Source: Desulfobacca acetoxidans (GTDB taxonomy: Bacteria > Desulfobacterota > Desulfobaccia > Desulfobaccales > 0-14-0-80-60-11). From it: a stretch of 12,386 nt of DNA. Within the stretch, counting starts at the first letter, position 1, and each line of letters opens with the position of its first letter. Positions 1 to 5,787 of this stretch are shown here, one piece after another. The stretch covers positions 1-12,386 of the forward strand of contig DZCR01000102.1 in the NCBI GenBank assembly GCA_022736495.1, given 5' to 3'. Below the pieces are notes generated by a model. It was given only the letters and a program-made list of their open reading frames with translations, made no database searches and was not told the origin of the DNA. The translations under genes were made by a program, and so were the position numbers.

Positions 1-579
1 AATATCGCCAACCTGGGACGCAAACCTTATATTCCCCTTCATTCTTATATCATTCAAGGAATGGCAGATATAGGATTTTTGATGAGAGGAGAAATTATCT
101 GGAATAAAGCTTCCAGCGCCTCATCCTCTACTGCTTGGGGTTCTTGGCGTTCGCCTGCGAACCCGACGTTACGGGATGTGCACGAATACATCCTGATTTT
201 TTCTAAAGAAGGGTTTTCTCGAAAAAATCCGGACCGAAGGCAGTCCACCATCTCCCGCGAGGAATTCTTGGAGCTTACCAAAAGTGTCTGGACTTTCCCG
301 GCAGTCTCTGCCAAAAGCGTGGGCCATCCCGCCCCTTTCCCCATAGAATTACCTTATCGTCTCATCCAGCTCTATACCTTTGAACATGAGGTGGTGCTAG
401 ACCCCTTTATGGGCAGTGGTCAAACTGCCATCGCAGCTATTAAAGGCAATCGGCATTATATTGGCTATGAAGTCGATTCAGACTATATCCGCTTGGCTGA
501 AAAAAGGATAAATCAATTCCGCCATGAAGTTATGTCCCCCAACCTCCTGGACCTCGTGGCCGAAGATTCTCAATCATAA
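1..579 (+). CDS. Site-specific DNA methyltransferase, 3' part (5' end outside window)
   Basis: The reading frame is open from base 1, 20 codons before the first in-window ATG at 61, so the gene begins outside the window; 192 codons are visible. The product resembles the N6-adenine/N4-cytosine DNA methylase family (PF01555 type), which transfers a methyl group from S-adenosylmethionine to a base in a target site. The SAM-binding motif DPFMGSGQTAIAA (about bases 400-438) is followed by a YIGYEVDSDYIRLAEKRI segment, typical of the end of these enzymes. Because this motif lies near the C-terminus, the catalytic (D/N)PPY motif should lie upstream, outside the window, as in beta-type enzymes. The internal WNKASSASSSTAWGSW and RDVHEYILIFSK segments also fit the family. 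No restriction endonuclease gene is visible downstream, so whether it is a solitary methylase or part of a restriction-modification system cannot be told here. The target site is unknown. Confidence 0.88.
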   Translation, partial: NIANLGRKPYIPLHSYIIQGMADIGFLMRGEIIWNKASSASSSTAWGSWRSPANPTLRDVHEYILIFSKEGFSRKNPDRRQSTISREEFLELTKSVWTFPAVSAKSVGHPAPFPIELPYRLIQLYTFEHEVVLDPFMGSGQTAIAAIKGNRHYIGYEVDSDYIRLAEKRINQFRHEVMSPNLLDLVAEDSQS

Positions 580-585
580 GAAAAT

Positions 586-610
586 GTAGGGTGGGCACAG
601 CCCACCTTAC
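586..610. repeat. 25-base palindromic element between the methyltransferase and murA
   Basis: Bases 586-596 (GTAGGGTGGGC) and 600-610 (GCCCACCTTAC) are complementary over 11 pairs, one of them a G-T wobble, around a 3-base ACA loop. It starts 7 bases after the methyltransferase stop codon and ends 12 bases before the murA ATG. No T-run follows, so it is a poor intrinsic terminator. It looks more like a dispersed REP-type palindrome; a GGTGGGC/GCCCACC core is one I recall as recurring in several bacterial genomes. Copy number cannot be judged from one window. Confidence 0.7.
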
Positions 611-622
611 ACGGAACTATTG

Positions 623-1873
623 ATGGATAAAATCGTCATCGAAGGTGGAATCCCTCTTTCAGGGGAAGTTGAAATCAGCGGGGCCAAAAACGCCGCGCTG
701 CCCATTATTGCCGCAACACTGCTGGCTCCAGGGGAGCACCGACTTTATAACGTGCCGCCCCTGGCTGACATCCGCACCATCAAGAGACTTTTGGGTCTCA
801 TGGGCGTGCAGTTTGAAGACGGCGACCCGTTGGTGGTGGATTCCAGCCGCCTCACCGGCTGGATGGCCCCCTACGAAACCGTGAAGACCATGCGGGCTGC
901 GGTTCTGGTCCTGGGGCCGCTGGTGGCCCGGGCCCGGCAGGCCAGCGTCTCTTTGCCCGGTGGCTGCGCCATCGGCGCCCGGCCCATCGACCAGCACTTA
1001 AAGGGCCTGGAGGCCATGGGGGTGAAGATCACCCTGAACCAGGGCTATGTGGAAGCCAAGGCCAAACGGCTGCACGGCGCCGACATCACCCTGGACCTGC
1101 CTACGGTGACGGGCACGGAAAATCTACTGATGGCCGCCACCCTGGCCCAGGGCACCACGCGCCTGATTAACGCCGCGCAGGAACCCGAAGTAACCGACCT
1201 GGCCCAATTCCTCACCCTCATGGGCGCAAAGATTGATGGCATCGGCACCGACGTCCTCACCATTCACGGGGTGGAAGAGCTTACTCCGACCGCCTATACC
1301 ATCATGAGCGACCGCATTGAGGCGGGGACCTACCTGGCAGCCGCGGCCATCACCAGGGGCCAGGTTACTATCACCAATGCCCCGGTGCCTTTTATGAGTG
1401 CAGTGCTGGAAAAATTTCAGGAGGCCGGGGTCAGGCTCAAAACCGTGGATGACCGGATCATGGTCGAGCCGGGGGGGTCCCTTACCGGCGTGGACGTGAA
1501 GACCCGGCCCTACCCCGGGTTTGCCACGGACATGCAGGCGCAGTTCATGGCGCTCATGAGCCTGGCCAAGGGCGCCAGCGTGATCACCGAGACGATTTTT
1601 GAAAACCGCTTCATGCACGTCAGCGAGTTGCAGCGCCTGGGCGCGGACATCAGTGTCACCGGCAATCTGGCGGTGGTGCGGGGCTGCAAACAGCTCCAGG
1701 GAGCGCCGGTCATGGCTACGGACCTGCGCGCCAGCGCCTCCCTGGTCATCGCCGGGCTGGCCGCGGCCGGCAGCACCGAAATCCTGCGGGTCTACCACCT
1801 GGACCGGGGCTACGCCCGCCTGGTGGAAAAGCTCTCGGCCCTGGGAGCGCGCATCAGGCGGGAGGCAGCCTAG
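623..1873 (+). CDS. murA: UDP-N-acetylglucosamine 1-carboxyvinyltransferase MurA
   Basis: MurA transfers enolpyruvate from phosphoenolpyruvate to UDP-N-acetylglucosamine, the first committed cytoplasmic step of peptidoglycan synthesis. The 416-residue product has the usual family length. It opens with MDKIVIEGG and SGAKNAALP; Lys22 and Asn23 fall at the same numbers as in the E. coli enzyme. The loop [10 protein letters not shown] carries the catalytic Cys at residue 115, again matching E. coli, so fosfomycin sensitivity would be expected. The [12 protein letters not shown] segment carries the conserved Asp at residue 303. I chose ATG at 623 because it restores this numbering; an adjacent in-frame TTG at 620 adds only one residue. 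The ribosome binding site is weak (CGGA at 612-615). The methyltransferase lies upstream on the same strand with a palindrome in between. A convergent nucleotidase gene follows, with a terminator-like hairpin in the gap. No damage is visible. Confidence 0.98.
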   Translation: MDKIVIEGGIPLSGEVEISGAKNAALPIIAATLLAPGEHRLYNVPPLADIRTIKRLLGLMGVQFEDGDPLVVDSSRLTGWMAPYETVKTMRAAVLVLGPLVARARQASVSLPGGCAIGARPIDQHLKGLEAMGVKITLNQGYVEAKAKRLHGADITLDLPTVTGTENLLMAATLAQGTTRLINAAQEPEVTDLAQFLTLMGAKIDGIGTDVLTIHGVEELTPTAYTIMSDRIEAGTYLAAAAITRGQVTITNAPVPFMSAVLEKFQEAGVRLKTVDDRIMVEPGGSLTGVDVKTRPYPGFATDMQAQFMALMSLAKGASVITETIFENRFMHVSELQRLGADISVTGNLAVVRGCKQLQGAPVMATDLRASASLVIAGLAAAGSTEILRVYHLDRGYARLVEKLSALGARIRREAA

Positions 1874-1879
1874 AACTTG

Positions 1880-1924
1880 GGGGAGGCGGGGGACTCACTT
1901 ACGAAAAATCCCCCGGTCCTCCCC
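1880..1924 (+). terminator. Hairpin between the convergent murA and nucleotidase genes
   Basis: GGGGAGG plus CGGGGGA (1880-1893) pairs with TCCCCCG (1909-1915) and CCTCCCC (1918-1924), giving a 14-pair GC-rich stem with a 2-base bulge (GT, 1916-1917) and a 15-base loop. AAATTTT follows at 1927-1933, giving a short T-run on the plus strand next to the nucleotidase stop codon. It could terminate murA transcripts and slow opposing transcription. The imperfect T-run makes termination efficiency uncertain. Confidence 0.55.
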
Positions 1925-1931
1925 GCAAATT

Positions 1932-2585
1932 TTAGCTCATAAGCTCATGAAAGCTTTCGATAGAAGAGAAGTCCGGGTGGCTTTCGGCGTCTTGCCGGGA
2001 GCTGGATTTGGCCTTGAAGTAAGGGTATTTAATGCCGAAAGCCCGGGCCGCGGTGAGGGCCGCGGCGTTGTCATCCACCAGCAGGGCGTGGTTGCCGTTG
2101 AAGCGCAGGCGGTCGTGGAGCACCTGCCAAAAACGCACCTCTTCTTTTGGGGCACCCAGGTCGAAAGACGAGACCACTTCGTCAAAATAGCCCAATAGCC
2201 CGGTGTGAGTCATCTTGAGATTCAAGGTCTTGTAGTGCGCGTTGGTCACTAGGGCTACCCGTTTTTCTTTTAATCTCAAAAACTTGAGAAAATCCTCCGT
2301 ATCCGGATGCACCTCGATGAGGTGGCGGATGCCTTCCTTCAAGGCCGGGATATCCAGGTCCAATTCCCGGGACCAGAAGTCGATATCCGTCCAGTTGAGG
2401 GTGCCTTCCTCCCGCTGGTAGCGGGCGAAGACCAGGTCCCGGGCCAGAGCCAGGTCCATTCCCTGGCGCTGGGCGTATTCTTGCGGCACCAGGGTTTCCC
2501 AGAAATAATCGTCAAAGTGTTTATCCAGCAGGGTGCCGTCCATGTCCAGGAGCACCCAGGTTATCTCATGCCAGGGGAAGGCCAT
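1932..2585 (-). CDS. yrfG: HAD-family hydrolase, YrfG-like GMP/IMP nucleotidase
   Basis: The 217-residue product is a haloacid-dehalogenase-type phosphatase. Motif I is VLLDMDGTLLD, with the nucleophile Asp14 and the acid/base Asp16. Motif II is VTNAH (113-117), with Thr114. Motif III is the Lys of APKEE (Lys147). Motif IV is the Asp pair LLVDDN (171-172), which binds Mg2+. The opening through FDDYFW, the TLNW segment and the TNAHYKTLNLKMTHTGL region closely follow what I remember of E. coli YrfG, a purine 5'-nucleotidase acting on GMP and IMP. I infer the same activity, though substrate range in this superfamily drifts easily. The ATG at 2585 has an AAGGA sequence about 11-12 bases upstream on the minus strand, somewhat distant. 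The gene stands alone, converging with murA and diverging from the heat-shock genes across a 163-base gap. No signal peptide or membrane segment is seen, so it should be cytoplasmic. Confidence 0.85.
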   Translation of the reverse strand: MAFPWHEITWVLLDMDGTLLDKHFDDYFWETLVPQEYAQRQGMDLALARDLVFARYQREEGTLNWTDIDFWSRELDLDIPALKEGIRHLIEVHPDTEDFLKFLRLKEKRVALVTNAHYKTLNLKMTHTGLLGYFDEVVSSFDLGAPKEEVRFWQVLHDRLRFNGNHALLVDDNAAALTAARAFGIKYPYFKAKSSSRQDAESHPDFSSIESFHELMS

Positions 2586-2631
2586 CAGGATTAGATTCCT
2601 TTCTTAAAGTCGCTCACTCTATGTATAGAAA

Positions 2632-2675
2632 TATCTGTCAATTTTCAACCGCTAAGCCCCTTGACCCGACAGATA
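2632..2675. repeat. 8-base inverted repeat overlapping the heat-shock promoter
   Basis: TATCTGTC at 2632-2639 is the exact reverse complement of GACAGATA at 2668-2675, with 28 bases between. The right arm begins two bases after the putative -35 box at 2661-2666 and lies in the promoter spacer. Such placement suits a repressor operator or a looped site. The arms are far apart and short, so chance is possible. It is not a CIRCE element (TTAGCACTC arms). Confidence 0.35.
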
Positions 2676-2689
2676 GTCGTGCTTAATTT
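2661..2689 (+). promoter_or_regulatory. Sigma70-like promoter of the small heat-shock operon
   Basis: TTGACC (2661-2666) and TAATTT (2684-2689) are separated by 17 bases, the ideal spacing for a housekeeping-type promoter. Transcription would start near 2696 and give a leader of roughly 50 bases before the first ATG at 2749. No convincing sigma32-type box pair (CTTGAA with CCCCATNT) is seen. This is a motif match only. Confidence 0.5.
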
Positions 2690-2710
2690 AACTAACAGTA
2701 AAAGGAAAAA

Positions 2711-2738
2711 CCCCTGATATTTTCACATATTAAGGAGG
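2711..2738 (+). promoter_or_regulatory. Leader hairpin covering the hsp20 ribosome binding site (candidate RNA thermometer)
   Basis: In the leader RNA, CCU (2713-2715) can pair with AGG (2733-2735), and GAUAU (2716-2720) with AUAUU (2727-2731). This leaves one bulged A at 2732 and a 6-base loop (UUUCAC). The paired AGG belongs to the ribosome binding site AAGGAGG at 2732-2738. Most of the stem is weak A-U or G-U pairing, as expected of a structure that melts with warmth. Leader hairpins of this kind control small heat-shock genes in other bacteria (fourU, ROSE and cyanobacterial hsp17 types). This one matches none of those consensus motifs exactly. Confidence 0.4.
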
Positions 2739-2748
2739 AAACACAACC

Positions 2749-3198
2749 ATGGCTATTTTTTTCAGGGAACCGGGTTGGAATCCTTTCCGGGAACTGGAAC
2801 AATTGCAGCGCCGCATGGACCGTCTCTTCCAGGATACCTATGGAACGGAGCGCCCATCGTGGCGGGCGGGGGTATATCCCCTGGTGAACCTCTCGGAAGA
2901 CAAAGATCATTTCTATGTCCGGGCCGAATTGCCCGGCGTTCAGGCCGCAGACCTGGAGATCACCCTGCAGGATAATAACCTGATCTTAAGGGGTGAGCGC
3001 AAGATTCCTGCGGAAGAAAAGCAGGTCAACTATCACCGCCGGGAGCGCGAATCCGGGTTTTTCCGGCGGATCGTGGCCCTGCCGGCGCAGGTTGCCGGAG
3101 ACAAAGTGGAAGCCACCTGCAAGGAAGGCATCCTGACCATCAAGATGGCCAAACCGGAACAAGTAAAACCCCGCAAAATCGAAGTAAAGGTTGCATAG
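2749..3198 (+). CDS. Small heat-shock protein, Hsp20/alpha-crystallin family (first of a tandem pair)
   Basis: This 149-residue ATP-independent holdase would bind unfolding cytoplasmic proteins and keep them soluble for refolding by DnaK/ClpB-type machines. The N-terminal arm NPFRELEQLQRRMDRLFQD (11-29) is the amphipathic segment usual in bacterial Hsp20. The alpha-crystallin domain spans about 43-135 and includes AELPGVQAADLEITL (59-73) and the closing signature EATCKEGILTI (121-131). The tail KPRKIEVKVA carries an I-X-V version of the I-X-I motif that docks into a neighbouring subunit during oligomer assembly. The start is well supported by AAGGAGG at 2732-2738, ten bases upstream. Thirteen bases separate its stop from the next gene's ATG, so the two are surely co-transcribed. 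Regulation may involve the promoter at 2661-2689 and the leader hairpin. Confidence 0.96.
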   Translation: MAIFFREPGWNPFRELEQLQRRMDRLFQDTYGTERPSWRAGVYPLVNLSEDKDHFYVRAELPGVQAADLEITLQDNNLILRGERKIPAEEKQVNYHRRERESGFFRRIVALPAQVAGDKVEATCKEGILTIKMAKPEQVKPRKIEVKVA

Positions 3199-3211
3199 AG
3201 GAGGTTCATCC

Positions 3212-3613
3212 ATGGCTGAACAAGAACTGCAAGTCAAGGCCAAAGAAGAGGTTCCGGCCAAAGGAGAACGAGTCCGTCCGGGCCGGGTCTTCGTGCCGGC
3301 GGTGGATATATTCGAAACTCCCGACACCCTGGTCCTGGTGGCTGATATGCCTGGAGTTTCCGGTGATAAAGTGGCCCTGGACCTAAAGGAAAATCATCTT
3401 ACCATTTACGGGGAAGTCGGCCCACCTTTGGGTCCCGGAGAATCTATGGTGGATCAGGAATACTTCACCGGCGACTATCAGCGGGACTTTCACCTGGGCA
3501 GCCTCATCGATCAGAGCAAGATCGAGGCGACCATGAAGGATGGGGTCCTGCGGCTGGTGATGCACAAAGTGGAAAAGGCCAAGCCCCGGAAGATTGAGGT
3601 GAAAGTCGCCTAA
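3212..3613 (+). CDS. Small heat-shock protein, Hsp20/alpha-crystallin family (second of a tandem pair)
   Basis: This 133-residue second Hsp20 is shorter at the N-terminus. Instead of an amphipathic phenylalanine-containing arm it has a charged lysine/glutamate-rich leader (residues 1-25). The alpha-crystallin domain runs from about 28 to 120, with VADMPGVSGDKVALDLKENHL (43-63, abridged reading) and the closing EATMKDGVLRLVM (105-117). Its last ten residues, KPRKIEVKVA, are identical to those of the upstream paralogue although the rest has diverged. I chose ATG at 3212 because AGAGGAGG (3197-3204) lies seven bases before it. A longer frame from TTG at 3191 would overlap the previous stop and lacks such a site. 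Mixed oligomers with the first protein are plausible, with different N-terminal arms giving different client preference; that is inference. Confidence 0.95.
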   Translation: MAEQELQVKAKEEVPAKGERVRPGRVFVPAVDIFETPDTLVLVADMPGVSGDKVALDLKENHLTIYGEVGPPLGPGESMVDQEYFTGDYQRDFHLGSLIDQSKIEATMKDGVLRLVMHKVEKAKPRKIEVKVA

Positions 3614-3626
3614 AGCGCCAAGCGCA

Positions 3627-3656
3627 GGCCCCGAGGCGTAAGCGGCGCCCGGGGCC
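3627..3656. repeat. GC-rich hairpin downstream of the hsp20 pair
   Basis: GGCCCCG (3627-3633) pairs with CGGGGCC (3650-3656), and inside it GGCG (3635-3638) pairs with CGCC (3646-3649). There is one bulged A and a 7-base loop. It is the first of three hairpins in a row after the second hsp20 stop. It may protect the 3' end of the message or help terminate dnaB from the other side. No T-run is present. Confidence 0.5.
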
Positions 3657-3660
3657 CCCT

Positions 3661-3689
3661 CCCCTGCCCGCCTGAGGCGGGCCAAGGGG
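3661..3689. repeat. Second GC-rich hairpin in the hsp20-dnaB gap
   Basis: CCCCT (3661-3665) pairs with AGGGG (3685-3689), and GCCCGCC (3666-3672) with GGCGGGC (3676-3682). The stem has 12 pairs, a 2-base bulge (CA) and a TGA loop. It lies about 50 bases past the dnaB stop on the minus strand and could serve as the dnaB transcript's terminal stem, although no T-run follows on that strand. It resembles a REP-type palindrome. Confidence 0.5.
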
Positions 3690-3693
3690 CCTG

Positions 3694-3741
3694 ATCAGGG
3701 ATGGTTGAGGGTTTTATTATCCTGGCCATCCCTGATTTTTT
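3694..3741 (+). terminator. Intrinsic terminator of the small heat-shock operon
   Basis: ATCAGGGATGG (3694-3704) pairs perfectly with CCATCCCTGAT (3726-3736) over 11 bases, with a 21-base loop, and is followed at once by a run of six T (3736-3741). This is a standard Rho-independent terminator for plus-strand transcripts. Its T-run overlaps two bases of the dnaB stop codon (TTA on this strand, 3740-3742), so the converging genes share these bases. Confidence 0.85.
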
Positions 3742-5137
3742 AGTAATACTCAGGAGATTCCCCTTGTTCCAGGTCGTCGAACCGGGTGAACTTGGCCTCA
3801 AAATGGAGCTTCACCGTTCCGATGGGGCCGTTGCGCTGTTTGCCGATGATGACTTCGGCGATGCCCTTGTTGTCGGCCGAGTCCTTGCGGTAGACCTCAT
3901 CCCGGTAGATGAACATGACCACGTCGGCGTCCTGCTCGATGGCGCCGGATTCCCGCAGGTCCGACAATTGCGGCCGCTTCCGCTCCCTTTTTTCCGGCTC
4001 CCGGCTGAGCTGGGACAGGGCGATCACCGGCACCTGGAGTTCTTTGGCCAGGCCCTTCAAGGAGCGGGAGATTTCCGAGATTTGCTGCTCCCGGCTGGTA
4101 AGCTCGGCCCGGCCTTGCATGAGTTGGAGATAGTCGATGATGATCAGCCCCAACTTGCCGTCGGCCTTGAGGCGGCGGGATTTGGCCCGGATGTCCAGGA
4201 CGGTGGCCGCGGGGGTATCGTCAATGTAAATGGGGCAATCCAGAAGGATGCCCGCGGCTTCCTGGAGCTTGCGCCATTCATCCCCGGTCAGGAAGGCAGC
4301 CCGGCGAATCTGGGAGGCGTCCACCCGGCCTTCGCCGCTGAGCAATCGGCGCACCAGTTGCTCCTTGGACATTTCCAGGGAAAAGAAGGCCACCGGCACC
4401 GGGGGTTTGGATTTATAGGCGGCGTTAAAGGCGATGTTCAGGGCCAGGGCGGTCTTGCCCATGCTGGGGCGGGCCGCCAGGATGATGAGGTCGCTGGCCT
4501 GGAACCCCGCGGTGTAATTGTCCAGGTCGGTGAACCCGCTGGTTACGCCGGTTAAGGAGCCGTCTTTGCGCCCCCAAATGGCTTCCAGGGTGGCGATCTC
4601 GCTGTCCACCAGAGCGCTCAGCGGCGAAAAGCCCGGCCGCACCTTGGCTTCGGCCACCTGGAAGATTTTGTGTTCCGCGGTGTCCAGGAATTCGGCAATG
4701 TCTTCCACCGGGGCCAGGCAGGCGGAGGCAATCTCCTGGGTGCAGTCCAGCAGGCGCCGCAGCACCGCCTTGTCTTTGACCAGGTTGGCGTATTTCTCGG
4801 CGTTGGTGGCAAAGCCCACCTGCTCGCTTAAGCCCGCCAGAAAGACCGGCCCCCCCACTCCCTCCAACTGGCCTCGCTCTTTGAGGAGGGCGTTGACGGT
4901 CACCAAATCCACCGGCTCGCCTTTGCCATAGAGGTCAATCATGGCCTTAAAGATGCGGCCGTGGGCCTCCCGGTAGAAATCTTCGGGCACAATTACATCG
5001 GCGACGCGGTCCAGGACCTCCGGCCGCACCAGGATGGCCCCCAACACGGACTGTTCGGCCTCGGCGTTGGCCGGGGGGGTGTAGCCGACGGGGGCGGAGG
5101 TTTCCGCAGCGGCAAGGCGCCTGCTAGGTTTGGGCAT
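3740..5137 (-). CDS. dnaB: Replicative DNA helicase DnaB
   Basis: DnaB is the hexameric 5'-3' helicase that unwinds DNA at the replication fork and recruits primase. The 465-residue product is full length. The N-terminal primase-contacting domain covers about 20-125 (AEAEQSVLGAILVRPEVLD and the DLVTVNALLKERG region), followed by a linker helix to about 180. The RecA-like C-terminal domain has Walker A ARPSMGKTALAL (Lys228), the SLEMS segment (253-257), Walker B LIIIDYLQLM (331-340), ALSQLSREPEKR (373-384), LRESGAIEQDAD (394-405) and the arginine-finger region KQRNGPIG (433-440). No intein or insertion interrupts the ATPase motifs, a frequent place for them. The start at 5137 fits the conserved N-terminus but has only a weak GAGAG-like binding site. 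The ribosomal genes (rpsF-rpsR-rplI) that often precede dnaB are absent here; it appears to be transcribed alone. Confidence 0.98.
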   Translation of the reverse strand: MPKPSRRLAAAETSAPVGYTPPANAEAEQSVLGAILVRPEVLDRVADVIVPEDFYREAHGRIFKAMIDLYGKGEPVDLVTVNALLKERGQLEGVGGPVFLAGLSEQVGFATNAEKYANLVKDKAVLRRLLDCTQEIASACLAPVEDIAEFLDTAEHKIFQVAEAKVRPGFSPLSALVDSEIATLEAIWGRKDGSLTGVTSGFTDLDNYTAGFQASDLIILAARPSMGKTALALNIAFNAAYKSKPPVPVAFFSLEMSKEQLVRRLLSGEGRVDASQIRRAAFLTGDEWRKLQEAAGILLDCPIYIDDTPAATVLDIRAKSRRLKADGKLGLIIIDYLQLMQGRAELTSREQQISEISRSLKGLAKELQVPVIALSQLSREPEKRERKRPQLSDLRESGAIEQDADVVMFIYRDEVYRKDSADNKGIAEVIIGKQRNGPIGTVKLHFEAKFTRFDDLEQGESPEYY

Positions 5138-5629
5138 ACGGTCTTGCTCTCAACAACATAAGTGGTTCGCTAAAAGGGTTTCAGCCTGGATTTCCGAACG
5201 TCAATCAGTTGGGCCGGACCGGAGCACGTGGTCCGCCATCGCTGCATGATATTACCTCAACCGGTAAAAAGATTGCAAACGGGATTTGGGGCCGGGAGAG
5301 GCGATGGCAGCGTATTGATGGGATAGCCGGATGGCGATCTCCCCATGATAGAGGGAAGTTGACGGAAGGGACCGATGTCTTTATCAGGTAAAACCCCGTA
5401 TTTCGTTCTGACAGAGAATTAGTTTTGTAAATCCAAATAGTTAGCTATCCTGGGTTTCTTCGCTTTCGTGTGGGTTCTGGAAGGCAACGCCTGCGCCCGG
5501 CGCTAAGTCCGCATAACACTGCGCCTAGAACGAGCTCAGACTTGCCCCTGGCCGCCTGATTCCCTAACTGTGGCCAAAAAAATGTGACCGTTACCTAACT
5601 GATATCTGTTTTATAACTAAATAATTTTC

Positions 5630-5670
5630 CTAGATAAAATTTCAAAGATGCGATAATGAATATTATCTAG
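5630..5670. repeat. Nested AT-rich inverted repeats upstream of the cassette
   Basis: CTAGATAA (5630-5637) is the exact reverse complement of TTATCTAG (5663-5670). Within that span, GATAAT (5652-5657) and ATTATC (5662-5667) form a second, tighter palindrome with a 4-base gap sharing the right arm. The GATAA core therefore appears three times. The placement about 120-160 bases before the first cassette gene, and just upstream of a TATAAT box, fits a regulator binding site. AT-rich sequence yields such matches by chance more easily than average sequence. Confidence 0.4.
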
Positions 5671-5703
5671 TACACAAAAAATATTCCATACTCTCTTCCA
5701 ATT

Positions 5704-5709
5704 TATAAT
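5704..5709 (+). promoter_or_regulatory. Possible -10 box for the five-gene cassette
   Basis: TATAAT at 5704-5709 is a perfect -10 hexamer, 78 bases before the chosen ATG at 5788. No good -35 box lies 16-18 bases upstream (the region reads ATATTCC), so activity might depend on an activator binding the inverted repeats at 5630-5670. In an AT-rich tract the match may be fortuitous. Confidence 0.35.
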
Positions 5710-5787
5710 ACCAATGCTTATTAAAGTTATAGATTTTTTATCTCATTCCCTTTTGGCATGAGATATCCTGGTTATGGAGGTGTCCTC

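Larger units (their letters stand above)
5138..5787. other. 650-base non-coding region between divergent dnaB and the five-gene cassette
   Basis: No open frame here has a credible binding site or family resemblance. The left part (5138-5560) is of ordinary composition and should contain the minus-strand dnaB promoter, which I could not identify with confidence. It includes a small hairpin, GGC-GGACC with GGTCCGCC at about 5213-5237. From about 5570 the sequence turns strongly AT-rich up to 5760 and holds several palindromic motifs and a TATAAT box, as expected of a control region for the plus-strand genes. No tRNA, CRISPR repeat or transposase remnant was recognised. Confidence 0.6.

Noticed and set aside
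1124..1798. Minus-strand open frame (224 codons) inside murA
   Set aside because: It is antisense to an intact, conserved murA and is rich in Gly, His and Arg, as expected of a shadow frame.
2611..2748. CIRCE operator or sigma32 promoter ahead of hsp20
   Set aside because: I looked for TTAGCACTC/GAGTGCTAA arms and CTTGAA with CCCCATNT boxes; neither is present. A sigma70-like pair fits better.
3701..4555. Long plus-strand open frame (284 codons) opposite dnaB
   Set aside because: It lies wholly antisense to the well-conserved dnaB except for its start, has a repetitive Gly/Leu/Asp composition typical of a shadow frame in GC-rich DNA, and has no family resemblance.
5209..5391. 60-codon open frame in the dnaB-cassette gap
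   Set aside because: It has no ribosome binding site, no recognisable motif, and a composition unlike the flanking genes.
5463..5570. Possible integron attC-like or transposon-end palindromes in the gap
   Set aside because: Short GC-rich self-complementary bits and CCTAAC words occur, but no paired core sites, no direct repeats and no integrase or transposase remnant support it.
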